Positions 1 to 10,865 of a stretch of DNA of 64,000 nucleotides are shown here, one piece after another. A program made the translations under genes and the position numbers. The notes beneath the pieces were generated by a model. That model made no database searches, was not told the DNA's origin, and worked only from the letters and a program-made list of their open reading frames with translations. Every line of letters starts with the position of its first letter. Position 1 is the first letter of the stretch. This DNA is from Nephrocerus scutellatus (taxonomy: Eukaryota; Arthropoda; Insecta; Diptera; Pipunculidae): contig OX352763.1 in NCBI GenBank assembly GCA_947095585.1, positions 15,115,462 to 15,179,461 of the forward strand. The letters are read 5' to 3'.

Positions 1-635
1 TATTCTAGAAAGTTACCTTTCCGTACAAAATATAAGCACTATATGTCCCATGTATACAACATAGAAGCCGGGGTCCCACAAGGGAGTATCTAGGGCCCGT
101 TTTTGTACTTAATATACATATATTTTTGATTCATCAACTCACCACTACACACACACCTCAACTTTTTCGGATGATAGAGCAATTATCAGCTCTCATAGAG
201 ACCCGAACATTGCATCTCAACGCCTTTAAAATCATGTCTACCAACTTGAAAAATGGCTGGAAACCTGGAAAATTTAAGTAAATGAAATGAAACGCGCTCA
301 CATTACATTTAGCCTGAGGAAAGGTAATTGCACAACAGTCAAAATCAACGGTTCTTACCATCCCACAAAATGCGGACTTTAAATACTAAGGCATTCATCT
401 TGATCGCTGGTTACTCAACAGAAAACTAATCCTAGACAATAACGTGATGATATATTAAACTATCATCAAGCTTTTTGGTGTTACGGAATCCAACTTTGGG
501 GCACATCAGCCACCAATATTACGAAATTATAAAGAAGACAGACAATGAAACTACGAACGATCACCTGCGTCCCTTGGATCATTAGAAATGAAAATATCCT
601 CTATATAAAGGGTATAACTGTTTTTTTTAACGATT
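1..635 (+). mobile_element. Jockey-clade non-LTR retrotransposon, reverse transcriptase fragment (degenerate)
   Basis: Conceptual translation with several frameshifts gives the C-terminal half of a Jockey-type reverse transcriptase. Positions 67-93 read AGVPQGSI followed by a stop, the conserved RT block that precedes the catalytic loop. Around 160-210 there is a run like FSDDRAIISSHRDPN, where the second Asp of the usual F/YADD box sits; the box is altered. Positions 245-274 read LEKWLETWKI, a typical Jockey signature, followed by an AHITFSLRKGNC-like stretch and, near 480-600, LWGTSAT and LRTITCVPWIIRNENI. The 5' part lies outside the window or is lost, and the 3' side is cut by the mariner relic near 640. 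Stops and indels make it non-functional. Family assignment is from remembered motifs and is firm at clade level only. Confidence 0.85.
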
Positions 636-654
636 TGCTTGAATTCCGCGGCAA

Positions 655-1623
655 GAAAAAAATAATGTTTTCGCTTGAGGAGCGTTTCGAAATATTGAAT
701 TTTATCTTAAATATCAGTATTATGTAGCCGAAACCGTGCGAATTTTAAAAAGAAATATGGGCCGTGAAAGAGCGCCAAGCGGAAGCGCTGCTCTGGCCCA
801 TAGTGTGGGACAGAATCCATCGACCTCAACTCTACGCCAATTGCAGCAACTGGCCATTAGTCCCACCAGCCTGAGCAGAATACTACACAAAGACCTCGGA
901 TTATTCGCTTACAAGGTCCAAATGACTCAGTTGAATCGAGTTGAGTTGAAAGCAAATGACCATCCGCTTCCATATCAGTTCTCTGAGTGGGTCATGACGT
1001 TGATTTTGGTCGAAAAATCATCTTTTCAGAAGAAGTGAATTTCCACCCACATCGGGGGCTGTGTAAACAAGCAGAACTGTCAGATTTGCGATTGGAACAG
1101 CCATACGCAATCGTAGAGAAGCCAATGCATCCACCAAGAGTAACAGTTTTGTTTGGATTTTGGAGTGGTGCCCATTTTTCTTTGCAAACGCTGCTGTAAA
1201 CGCCGTTACCGTCAATGGCGACCGTTACACAGCCAGCTGACCAAATTGTAATGCCCTCAAATCGACGCCGTGAATGTGGACGCCCTTTAGTTTCAACAAG
1301 ATCGCGCCACATGCCATGCAAGCTGACTAAAAATCGATCTCTTGCTCGCTAAATTTGGCAACTGAATAACCAACCGTTTTGAATATATTAATTGGCCTGC
1401 GTGGAGCTTCAATGACGCCAATGGACTTTTTTCCATGGGTGCCGTTAACGATAGATGTTATGCGAACAATCCAGAAACAATTCCAGCTTTAAAACATAAC
1501 AATGCCAATTCTTGAAATAGGCGCCGATATGATCGAAACAGTTCTTGAAAACTGAACTCACAGGATGGCTTATGTAAAGCCATTAGAGGGGGCCACATGA
1601 ACGAAATTGTTTTTCATTCTTAA
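655..1623 (+). pseudogene. Tc1/mariner-superfamily DDE transposase relic
   Basis: A nearly full-length but frame-broken transposase. It begins MFSLEERFEIL at 665, a helix-turn-helix start common in this group, continues through SPTSLSRILHKDLGLFAYK near 865-920, and enters the DDE core at about 1008 with RKIIFSEEVNF. The first catalytic Asp of the usual FSDE motif is Glu here. The run VEKPMHPPRVTV follows at about 1114. QQDRATCHA near 1294 keeps the second catalytic Asp but has Arg for Gly. A PMDFFPW-like piece near 1415 would hold the third acidic residue after a frameshift. The final RGGPHERN/GGHMNEIVFHS region ends at a stop at 1621-1623. I see at least four frame changes, so the gene is dead. 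Terminal inverted repeats were not found. It adjoins Jockey sequence on the left, which it may have entered. Confidence 0.88.
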
Positions 1624-1746
1624 ATCAGAGACTCAGGGCAGGTTCTCATGGCCAGCCTCTGCACTTTTTCCAATTTCCTTCTCGTGATTCTTAGCTTGGT
1701 TCCAACCTTCACAATAAGAAAAATTTCCAAAAAAATATTGATGAAT
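1624..1746 (-). mobile_element. Possible non-LTR reverse transcriptase C-terminal scrap
   Basis: The minus strand reads RITRRKLEKVQRLAM, similar to the KVQRLACLGITGA-type stretch near the end of LOA-like reverse transcriptases. Only about 25 residues match before similarity fades, so this could also be chance. It is the sequence into which the neighbouring SINE inserted. Confidence 0.35.
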
Positions 1747-1758
1747 ACTAGCTTTATA
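1747..1758. repeat. Target site duplication, left copy of SINE 1
   Basis: ACTAGCTTTATA at 1747-1758 is repeated exactly at 2059-2070 and brackets the SINE. A 12-bp perfect duplication is expected for a retroposon integrated by a LINE endonuclease. Confidence 0.88.
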
Positions 1759-2058
1759 ATAATAATAATAATAATATTTGGCGCGACAGACCATTGCGGT
1801 CCAAGGCCTAACTTCTCGCGACCATTTGTGCTGCACATGTTAATTTTTGGACACAAATGGAAGGGACCTACAATTAAAGGCCGGATCCAAACAGCGAATT
1901 GAGAAGCATTCCGTGACAAGGTATTAATTACTCTCGGAACGTTTGTCACCCATTCGCGAGAGGTGGGACACCGTGAAAAATACTTTTGGTGTTGCTGGGA
2001 TTCGAACCTGAACCTCCTGCGCAGCAGCCATGTGCACTACCACTGAGCCACGGCGCCC
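1759..2058 (-). mobile_element. tRNA-derived SINE, copy 1 (full length)
   Basis: On the minus strand the element starts at 2058 with GGGCGCCGTGGCTCAGTGG, a tRNA-like head, continues through a GTTCAGGTTCGAATCCC T-arm, a roughly 200-bp unrelated body, and ends at 1759 in an (ATT)n tail of about 20 bp. It therefore has head, body and tail as in tRNA SINEs (a family known to depend on a partner LINE). Copies 2-4 in this window share the body, for example GTGTCCCACCTCTCGCG and GGTCTGTCGCGCC. This copy has an intact 12-bp target duplication, making it the best reference for the family. It encodes no protein. The source tRNA cannot be fixed because the anticodon arm is degraded. Confidence 0.9.
1998..2050 (-). 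promoter_or_regulatory. Internal RNA polymerase III promoter (A and B boxes) of SINE 1
   Basis: A-box TGGCTCAGTGG is the complement of 2040-2050 and B-box GGTTCGAATCC the complement of 1998-2008, separated by about 31 bp. Both match pol III consensus closely, so this copy could still be transcribed. Confidence 0.8.
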
Positions 2059-2070
2059 ACTAGCTTTATA
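2059..2070. repeat. Target site duplication, right copy of SINE 1
   Basis: Exact repeat of 1747-1758, directly adjoining the tRNA-like head of the SINE. Confidence 0.88.
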
Positions 2071-4764
2071 GCGTTTTTAAAAACAAACTTTTAAACTGCC
2101 CACCCTTTATTAATAACCAAGCTATATCGTATGAAAATTGTGCAAAAATTTCGATGCGAAACTAAGCTGGAAAGTCCAAGTCAAGAAAAAAAAGAGGGGA
2201 GATTACCAATGCAACAGAAAAATGAGGCTCACTTTTAAAGACGTCATTGTTTTTTTAATGCAATGAATAGATTTTCGTTTTAATTAGCAATATTGCAGAA
2301 AACAGATTCAAAAATGGCGATAACTTCACTACACTTCGCCCATTATAAACTAAACAATAGAAAAACACACACAACCTAGCATGATAACGTACAACAACTA
2401 ATATTATAACCATGAGAGTGAAGTAATGCTATAGTCTTAGAAATTCAGCTTTGGCTGAGTTTGCCTTTACAAGACATATGCCTTCCAATTATAAACTTTT
2501 TGACAATTACAATTTCGTCGAAGATGTTTCTCTCCTTCTGGTTTGCAAAAACGTGTCTTTATTTAAGGTACACTTGGCTGGTACATCGACCGCCCGATGC
2601 TCAATTACTTTGTACTAAAATCCTGTAAATCAACGGACACAGTTGAGTATCATATGCTGCGTATCACTTTCAAGAACAACTTCAGGACATGAGAATTCCA
2701 AAACTTGGAAAAACTTTGTCGAAAAACAACGTGATTCCATTGCCCTGCCTCAGGATAATTGTCTCCGAATATTACATACTATACGATGGTATGTGTGCAT
2801 AGATATCTTAAGAAATAAGGACTCGCTTCCGGTTAGAAGAGAAAAACTGGTTGTAGACGACACACAAAAAGGAGAACTTTGACAATACTTGAAATATGCA
2901 AATTTCTGGGACATATCGCCAATTCGGCAATCGTTGCATTGCTCCACGCTGTGGAGAAACGAGTCATTGCATTTGTACGTATATGTAACGGCGACGACGA
3001 ATAATAGAGACTTTCCTCTGTCTCTCTCTTGCACGCACTTAGGCCATTGCTCTGTTTGGGACCAAATAAGTTATTACCGATGACTTCGCATCCGGCAAAG
3101 TGCTTTCGTTTCCAGTTTGTCTTTGGCCAAAAGCAAAAGCAAAAACAAAACATTGAAGGAGACAAAATAGCAACTCGGAAACATGGTCGATGATTTTAGG
3201 AATGCACTCGTTGACTACTACCGGAACAATAACAGGAAAGGCGCACTACATATCAAACCAGTTTGCAAAGATTCATTATTTTTTGCGATTCACACTGTGC
3301 CAGTTAGCTGAAACTGGAGATGCAAACATTACAAGGTGTCGAGACACTGACATGCATGTTGATTGTTTCAGCTTCTCTTCTTCTTCTTAACTAATTTACA
3401 ATCATGACGATGCCTCAGTGTTCCTTCGACAGAAATACAGACGGGCAGACAAACAGTGGCGTGAACATTCCAATTCGATTGTCAGGCAAACAGCAAGTGT
3501 GGCTCTTCAATTTCCCGCCATCCGTTTTTCAACTGGTATTGCCCGTGCAGATCATAACACTTGCAGGACCTTTCGGCAGGGCGGCATGCCTTCTAAATTA
3601 TTATCACATTCCGACAGGATTTTATTGCCATTTTCAAGTGTTTTGTGTAGTTCGGATTGCGGTTACGCGTCGCAAGAAATTATTTCCGTTAAGTTTGAGA
3701 ACATCTTTGGAAGGACATTTTCAACACTTTGAGGATTGTTGTGTGGCAATGTGGACTTCTTGCAGTAAATGTGCGCAATAAACTTTAATAGCTGTGTCCT
3801 GTAACGCACACATTCTTACAAGTACTAAGCTATTGTTGAATAAAACACAAAACACAAAAAACAACCTACAACTGTTCGAGAACTAATGATCCAAAAACAA
3901 ACAATGAAAACTCATCGTTTTTCTTTTTGTATGTAGTGTGCCACGCCTCCTTCTCATGTGTGTATTTGTTGTTGGACGTCAGGAATTCCACACAATAACG
4001 AATTGTTCACCTTTTTGTCATCATTGACGGGCAACAAAATGGAATTCTGATTCATGGAAAAAACTTTGGAAACATTTTAAATTTTCTTTTGTTTGAAAGA
4101 TCCTTGAACAGAATTTTTATTTCCGCAAGGTGTTTGCTGCAGATTACCTTCTCCGTTTATCTTTTCCATATAGCTGTGTCTGCGTTGTTGGTCTGGAGGC
4201 AACTTCGCTTTGTCACCTTTGAGCAGTGCGACGCCTGCCCGGAAATAGTTCTTCTGCTTATGAATCAGCTTAGCGAGAAGTGTAAATGAGAATCATGAGG
4301 AAATCTAAAAACTGTACTCGTTTCTGAACAATGAAAGGAGAGAAATGAATAAAAAGTTTTCCGGTTCACATACTACTGAATTGAGTGGGCAGAAGCAACC
4401 ATCAAATTAGCAGCCGTTCAGCTCACTTCCGCATTCAATTCTGGAATGAAATGCGTTATCAATGGGGCATAAGATTGGCTGATTTACTCGGAGGTTTCTG
4501 GATAGAATTGGAAGTTGAGAAAAATGACTTGCATTGTCGTTGAATGTCAATGCTTTGTAGACTTAACTTTACTTCTGCGTAAATTATGTAATTCACAATA
4601 TCGCCGTATGTTACACTGTTATACTTATGACATTGAAATGCCATGAAATGAATAATAGTGGAAGAAGTTTGGAAGGAAATAATCGATGTCAGAAGACTGG
4701 AAAAGAGGCATCCTGTGCTATATACATACGAATATTTCATAATGCCTAGCGATTATTTTGGTAT
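2071..4764. other. No recognisable gene; unique AT-rich sequence
   Basis: Only short ORFs are present. The longest (3404-3781, 125 codons) overlaps another open frame, has no recognisable motif and biased, non-coding-like composition. A short (CTT)n tract lies near 3374-3389. I see no transposon signature here. Confidence 0.6.
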
Positions 4765-5310
4765 AACGTTGTTTATGCCAGTGTGGCTTCATCTCAGGAA
4801 AATTAGCTGCTAATCCGATTTTCACCCTGAGGCAGGCGATGAAAAAATGTCTAGACTTACTTAACTCACTACACAATCTGTTTATAGACTCTTTTTTAGC
4901 ATAGCCAAACTATACCTTCATAAAGCCCTGAGAGAATTCAACATCCCAAATAATATGACATGACTGTGTTGGCTGATCATAAACAATGTTGTAAGTCAAG
5001 TAAAGATATACGGATAACTATCAAGCCCTTTCACCAATGGAAGTCGACAAGGGAATAGACTGGTCTGTGTAGTCTGACGATCGAGAAAGTGATACGGGAC
5101 TCCAATTAAACTACGAAAGGCCAAATCCTCTGTAAGTCCATAAAGATACTAGCTTGCGCAGACGATATTGACTTCATCGGTAGAAATTCATCGTAGACCA
5201 GGATGATCAAAAATTATGGGTGCCAAATTGAATGACATCAGTTCGAATTGTAGACCGATGGAGAGATTTTTTGCAGTAGGCCAAGACCGAGGCCCAGTAT
5301 TTAAGCCAAA
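4765..5310 (+). mobile_element. RTE-clade (RTE-B) reverse transcriptase fragment
   Basis: Across frames the plus strand reads QCGFISG followed by DQIFTLRQAMKKCL, then FIDF at about 4880, KLYLHKALREFNIPN near 4905-4950, a weak QVKIYG stretch, and LAQTILTSS where the YADD box of the catalytic centre should be. This order matches the RT of RTE elements annotated in insects as craniofacial-development-protein-2-like. Numerous stops and frameshifts mark it as old. The right side is truncated by the inverted-repeat element that begins at 5318. At least six other pieces of this family occur in the window. Confidence 0.75.
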
Positions 5311-5317
5311 TACATGG

Positions 5318-5910
5318 TGTCCCCTAATTCGTCAATGATAATTTGGGAAATAATTCTTGGGTATATTCTAAGAAAAAAATCGTTCTAAAGTAAGGGTCAT
5401 ACAAAACCAAGGAGTACACTTTGAGAACCGGTTATAACTGTTGTTGTACACACATAAAACAAAAATTATCTGAAACCACACAAAATCATTTTTTATTCAT
5501 AGCCTTTGGAGCTTAAAGCAAACAAACTCTTTTTTAAATTTTACCTGCTGCAGGTTTTCCCAAGTATCATAAAATCTATGGGGTTTTCCCCAAACTTGTT
5601 AGTGATTTGATTTTTTAACTGGAACAGTAATTGAAGTTGGATATCTGAAGACTCGAACAAGATATCAACTTTATTTAAACGCTGTTACAAAGGCTATTAT
5701 TTTCTAATAAAAAAGTCTTTAAAGAAGTTTCTACCGTTGGTATTAACAGAGCAATTTCCGTTAACATGGGTCAGGGTACACCAAAGTAAGCTTTTTCTTA
5801 AATACCCGATAAATCATTGGAGAAAGACCCTTACTGAAGTACGATTTTTTTCTTAGAATATATTCAGGAATCTTTTCCATTCAGAATTATCCCTGGCGAA
5901 TAAGAGGACA
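5318..5910. mobile_element. MITE-like DNA transposon with ~85-bp terminal inverted repeats
   Basis: Positions 5318-5400 and 5822-5910 are inverted copies, about four-fifths identical over 85 bp; the best block contains TATTCTAAGAAAAAAATCG. Both ends begin TGTCC(C/T)CT. The 420-bp interior has no coding potential and contains a short imperfect palindrome around AGTTGGATATC near 5635-5670. I find no convincing target duplication next to the ends, so the outer limits may be off by a few bases. The autonomous relative and superfamily are unknown to me. It sits between RTE-B and BS-like relics. Confidence 0.78.
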
Positions 5911-6009
5911 TTAGAGGAATTAGGTACAGGGATAATACACAAATGTATGTTATTTCCTCGAAACAGTGCTCCGCGAGAATCCAACTGGTTTCCAAGTAGA
6001 AAGATCAGT

Positions 6010-6640
6010 GATTGACTACATTAGCATGTCATTGATAATCGTAGAATAGAGTGTCCAGTGGTAAAAAACAGACAAAGAGTTGAATTTAAATCTTCCAAAA
6101 CCCACTGCTGTGTTCTGTTGTCTAAGCGTAATTTAAAACCCCAACATTTATCCATGAATGGATGTTGTATCAAAGAAACTGAAAAACTTGCAATACTCGG
6201 TATGTGCGTCAACAACAAGCTTCGTTGGAATGACTACATATTCGCCATCGCTTAGAATGCTGTGAAATGTTTAGGTTTCCTAAAATAGAGCAAGATGTAC
6301 TTCACTCCTTTACATCTGGCTACTATTTACAAGGCACATATAATGTACGATAAAACTTATTGGTGACGGGAAAATCGAATCGCTTGAACTTCGTAGGAAT
6401 GTTTCCTGCTTGTCACTGTTTTATCGCTTTTTCCAAAAGCGGCATTCAAAAGAAATATCCAGATGTATCCCGCCAATTCTCCAACACATCCGCAAAAGCC
6501 ATGCCTCAACTCGAGCCCACGGATCTATCTTCGCACATACTAACCAATTCAGAGGTTCTTTCTTTAGCCGCACAATAATTATGTGGAATGAATGCCATTT
6601 TGATGCCACGAAGCTCTAGGTCCCTAACATGGATATTTGA
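6010..6640 (+). mobile_element. Transposon BS/CR1-like reverse transcriptase C-terminal fragment
   Basis: Translation gives NRQRVEFKSSKTHCC, then ETEKLAILGMCVNNKLRWND near 6178-6240, KCLGFLK and YFTP...LATIYKAH near 6265-6340. After a deletion of the IWAGAPK segment it resumes as SLFYRFFQKRHSKEIS near 6413-6460 and ends with a TIIMWNE motif. This is the region following the polymerase core in BS-like elements. It is the same family as 41610-42160 and 28700-29005. Frameshifts and stops make it inactive. Confidence 0.82.
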
Positions 6641-6829
6641 TTGGTTTGGATCCAGCCTGTAATGTTCAGATACGAGATTAACTCATGTTCGTGTAATCTG
6701 AGAGCTCTTTCAGGTCGGAAAAAAATCAATAAAACCTATGCGCCATTTTGTTCGAAGTTCAAAAACGCGTTTGAATTGCATTCTGCTTATTTCCAAAGAG
6801 CTTGATTAACCTCGACTGCCCTGCGTCAC

Positions 6830-7900
6830 GTTAGCCTAAAGCGTCCCTCTGTTTTATCTGCCTGGGTGAGCGGATTTAACTGCATGGCATACTTCGCAAT
6901 GGAGTGTTTGTCGCGGCGAAGTGTATGCCCAGTCCACTACCAGTTTCTAATTCGCACAATAATGTCTATAGATTCTTGACCCGTTCTCAGATTAAGTTCG
7001 TCGTTGGAGATACTATTGCGCCAAACGATCCTTAAGATGATTCTTAGAAATTTGTGTACGAAAGTTTACAGCTGACATGGGATAGTGGTATCCACCTCCT
7101 TAGTACTGTACCCATTCAACAGTACTGATTCTACGTTGGGGTGGAACAGTCGCAGCTTGGTTCTTAAGCTGAGAACATTGCTTATCTAGACTTTCAATAG
7201 TATACCGGCCGTATTTTGTATTTCCGATTTTGCTGTATACATCCAGTTTCGTGTCACCTCGTTCAGCCGAGACCACACTTCCTAACTATTGAAAGTTGTC
7301 AACTTTCTCGCCTACCTGCCCAACAATGTTGAGTTGAGCGCGGGTGTTAGAAGTACTCACGGCTTTTCGTTTGGCTGTTTTTATCTTAAGCCTGAGATTC
7401 CATTAACCGATGTGAAAGTAGGCAAACTTCGTCAACGTAGTCGAGCTGTTTAAGGTAATTTGTCATAGTCCATTGAATTCAATTTCGTTAATGGAGTATA
7501 TCGCTGTCATCAGAATAACAGTGGTGATAATATGCACCCCTGACGTACTCCACTTTTGAATTCAAAGTCCTCCGGTAACTTACCATTGTGTTACACTTAC
7601 CTCACTGGTATGTAGCCTTGATAACAGCTATAAGTTTTTCTGGAATACCTCTCCTGCATAAGGCCTTCTACCAGATAGCATCTCGATTCAAGCTGTTGAT
7701 AGCCTTTGATAAATTTTCAGTAAACAGTAGGTGCTGCGGAGACCTATACTCCACAAATTGTTTTATTTTAATCCGAAAGGTGTTTATGTAATCGATACCT
7801 GACTGCTTTATATCGAGAGTTGAATCTAAACGCATATACCTCTCCAGTTTCCACAATCCATCAAATTTCCTTTTTTGGAAGCTTGGGTATGCTGTGAAGT
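6830..7900 (-). mobile_element. RTE-clade (RTE-A) RT fragment, highly degraded
   Basis: Reading the minus strand from 7900 gives a KKGNL-DCGNWRGI-like start (start of the RT domain), then GIDYINTFRIKIKQFVEYRS, NRDAIW, RGIPEKLIAVIKATYQ near 7610-7670, and LKQLDYVDEVCLLSHRLM near 7400-7455 in place of the usual YADDVCLL box (the ADD is read as VDE). The C-terminal end IIVRIRNW.WTGHTLRRDK lies near 6905-6965. Order and motifs match SR2/RTE-type elements and the better copy at 22263-23850. There are multiple frameshifts and a deletion before the YIN motif. Confidence 0.78.
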
Positions 7901-9861
7901 ATTGCATGTACATACATACGATTATAGGGCTAATGGGCTAGATAAAATTATCTTACACAAAGCTTTAATTTATTGTTTAAATTTATGTAATTTAGAACAT
8001 TTGTACTTCGTCTTAAAGATATGGCGGACCATTTACCAATTGAAAGAATATGTACAGAACTACCTGATGACTTAAAAAAACTTAAATTACGAGTACAAAC
8101 GAAATATTTCTGAGCAATGCGAGAGGAATGAAAATGCAATTATTTGGTTAATTATGCAAATAAATACCCGAGTGGGCGACGGAGTATTCCTGTAAACAAA
8201 GCTGATGGTGAAACCCATTCTTAGCGTTATGGTAGAGATGAATGCTCATTACCCCGTAGTGAGGCAACGAGTTGTAAAATTATCCCAACGAAAAGCAATA
8301 GTTTCCCACATTGTATTATAGAGTTGGTCCTTTTGAGCGGCCGTCGTGCCGCCATTCTGCCGCCCCTGCTTAATCCTATTGTTTCATATTTTCTCTCATA
8401 GTTCATCATCCTCTATAAAATGGTATTTTTTTAGCGCGTTCCATTCACTTTGTGTCTGCAGGAGTAAGCTTGTATTAGCGTTTTTATCCCTTTCTGGTTG
8501 AGGCTAGCATTTTCTTTAATTTTAATTTTTTTCCCATTAACTTCTCTTTGGCTCTATATTCTGCAAAATCCGATAATGGAAAGTTTTCTCATTAAATCTT
8601 TTTTGCTTGAAAAATGCTTCTTAGCTTATTTCATAATTCGACGAGAAATTTTTCTTTTCCTTATCACCTATACATAGTTGGATCATCGCTATAAAAGTCG
8701 ACGGCACCACGCTTCGCGTTAACTCCAAACTTTATTTTTACTTCAGAAACAATATCCGTCAGTTTCTTCTCTATAAGCAAGCAAACTCATTCTTCGTCCG
8801 TCCGTATAAGTTAGAGGCAACCGTCATTATATGAACGAACAGTAAACTTCTGTTGAGTTAATTTCATAATCAGAAGAGTGCGTCGTATCGAAGGAGAACG
8901 ATACAAAGTGCGGTTGAGTTTTTGGTCTTGAACTTTTGAAAATCTTCTCTGAACGGAAATTTATTATCTTTTCCAAATTTGTTCATCTCGTATGTTATCC
9001 TGGTTCCGTAATGAATTGAGACATGCGAGCCTGTTGGTTGCTCTTTCCTAATAATATGTACACACTTCATTTATGGTAGATACATAATGTCTGAAACAGC
9101 TCAAGGCAGTTATTTGACATCTAAATTTTATACCTACCCAGCTAATTGATGAAATTTTTGTGGTAGGAATTACTGTTCTAACCACTGACATGATAATCAC
9201 AATGACGGCTTTCACTTTGAAAAAGTAAGGTTATACCAGTTTGCTTTTCCAAGATGATGAATGGACTGATTCCACTTTTCGGTGGACATTGGCAATCAAA
9301 TCAATTGTAGAATTTTGTCACAAGACCGTACTGTTTGTAACTACAGATTTTTCGTTATTGCATACGCTGACTGCACATCCATCTGGAACATCGAACAACA
9401 TCATTTGCTACTAGGATAGTAACCTATCCGAGGCTTTTTCTCAATCGACCGGCAAATTGTGATACCAGGCTAATAAAAACAAGGATATTAGACATTTTCA
9501 CTGCCAGCAGTCCAGACAATTTATGTCCCGAAGTGTCCAAGTATCCTACCCATTGAAAGAGTAAGATACAAATACCCGCTTGGGAGCACACGCTGAAAAT
9601 AAATCAACGTTTTTGAAAGAAGTGAATTTTAATGTTATGGGATGACGGTTCGGAAATACCACAGAAGTATACAAGCCAACCGTTAATATCTATAAATTTC
9701 TTTTCGTCTTCGCACTTCGTTCTTCAGTGTTCGTTTTTACTTCATTGTTCATTTATAGATATAAGATATATTATTGGTAAAACATAAAATTAAAATTAAA
9801 TTTTTTGAATTTATTGTTATTAAAAATTTAAGTCGAAGTTTGAAGTGTGCAGCAAAGTTTA
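7901..9861. other. No recognisable gene; unique AT-rich sequence
   Basis: Short overlapping ORFs only, none longer than about 80 codons and none with a motif I recognise. No terminal repeats were found by eye. Confidence 0.55.
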
Positions 9862-10158
9862 ATCGAGAAAACCAACCCCAGTGTGGGAGCATTTTTTACG
9901 CGAAGTATCTGGCGAGTCTGCTCAGTGCAAAATATGTCGAAAAGTGTTGAAAACGTCTGGCGGATCAACAAGTAGCCTCCACAAGCACATGAAATAGCTA
10001 CACTCTATCTTCGTATTGAGTCCAGTAAACAGGTCTGCTTCTGAAAACACAGAATTACTAGCCAAACGCACCACTTCAAAATCATCAATCACAAACTACT
10101 ATTGGATATGATAACCTATTGGAAGCTGTGTTGGCTCGTATGACAGCCGTTGGTTTGC
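9862..10158 (+). pseudogene. hAT-superfamily transposase N-terminal fragment with BED zinc finger
   Basis: Codons at 9875-9994 read PVWEHFLREVSG, then QCKICRKVLK and SLHKHMK before a stop at 9995. The spacing C-x2-C ... H-x3-H and the preceding VW-HF are those of a BED-type zinc finger, the DNA-binding head of hAT transposases. After a gap, GYDNLLEAVLARMTAVG near 10095-10150 matches the region just downstream of the finger in hAT proteins. The fragment is then interrupted by the poly(T) end of a LOA element inserted in reverse. The catalytic domain is not visible downstream. Confidence 0.8.
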
Positions 10159-10865
10159 TTTTTTTTTTTTTTTTTGATTTCTACCCTAGCCCATGTGTAT
10201 TGAGGTGACTCAACTCTAAGCGATGTAACACCTCCCTAGTGACCATCTCTAGTAGCAGAAAGTCTCAACTGCGCTGTCGAACTTATTGCCTTGTGAATGA
10301 TGGGTCTCGTCACCCAAAGTAATGGTGGGCATTCACAGTTCACATTCACTCACAGCATTCACTCTTCATCTATCGAGAAGAACCTACATTCTCTCTCTGA
10401 GCCCGTACAAATTTTGTTAAGATGACATCGCTAGCCACAATGACCTGTTAAAAGCTCAGCTCACCAGCTTTTTAATGCTATCCAGTTAAGGATTTCCTTG
10501 TAGGAAAAGGGCCTGATTAATTCTTCGAATTGAGTAAGCCCCGGGCCGCTTTTCCAGTAGGCCAGACGACGTTTGTGTTCCCAACAATTTATCAGTGCTG
10601 TGCCGGCAGCCCAGTTGACACCACAGTAGGGTTTAGGAACGCAGATTCCGAGAAAGCCCTAGCTAGTTTATGTGCAGATTCGTTGCCTGCTATTCCTTGA
10701 TGACCAAGGACCCAACGGAGTTTTACTTTGTTGTATCTGGCAAGAGATTGCAGTGCACTGTAACAGTTTTTGATTGATACTAAGTCCATTAAACTTGACG
10801 ACAGTGCCTTAGGTGTTGCCTAGCTATCTAAACACGGGATATTAATCAAGGGTCGCGGGTGCTTA
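10159..10865 (-). mobile_element. LOA-A non-LTR retrotransposon, 3' end (RNase H, zinc knuckle, poly(A))
   Basis: On the minus strand ALSSSLMDLVSIKN is followed by RYNKVKLRWVLGHQGIAGNE and SAHKLARA: the last part of an RNase H domain, with the final catalytic Asp (usually NE-ADELA) replaced by His. Past the stop-laden linker a C-terminal cysteine motif LTGHC ... ECRF ... CECPPLLW is still visible, then an untranslated end TGGGCTAGGG and a poly(A) of 17 (poly(T) at 10159-10175). The same sequence precedes the A-tract at 33915-33932, so both belong to one family. The 5' end is truncated near 10865. It inserted into the hAT fragment. Confidence 0.83.

Noticed and set aside
1620..1949. ORFs with poly-Ile or poly-Tyr runs
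   Set aside because: They read through the (ATT)n tail of a SINE.
1998..2058. A tRNA gene
   Set aside because: A and B boxes are good but the arms do not fold into a proper tRNA and the sequence continues into the SINE body; three relatives share that body.
3404..3781. 125-codon ORF, longest outside transposons in the first 10 kb
   Set aside because: Overlaps another open frame of 104 codons, has no motif, signal or flanking gene structure; likely chance.
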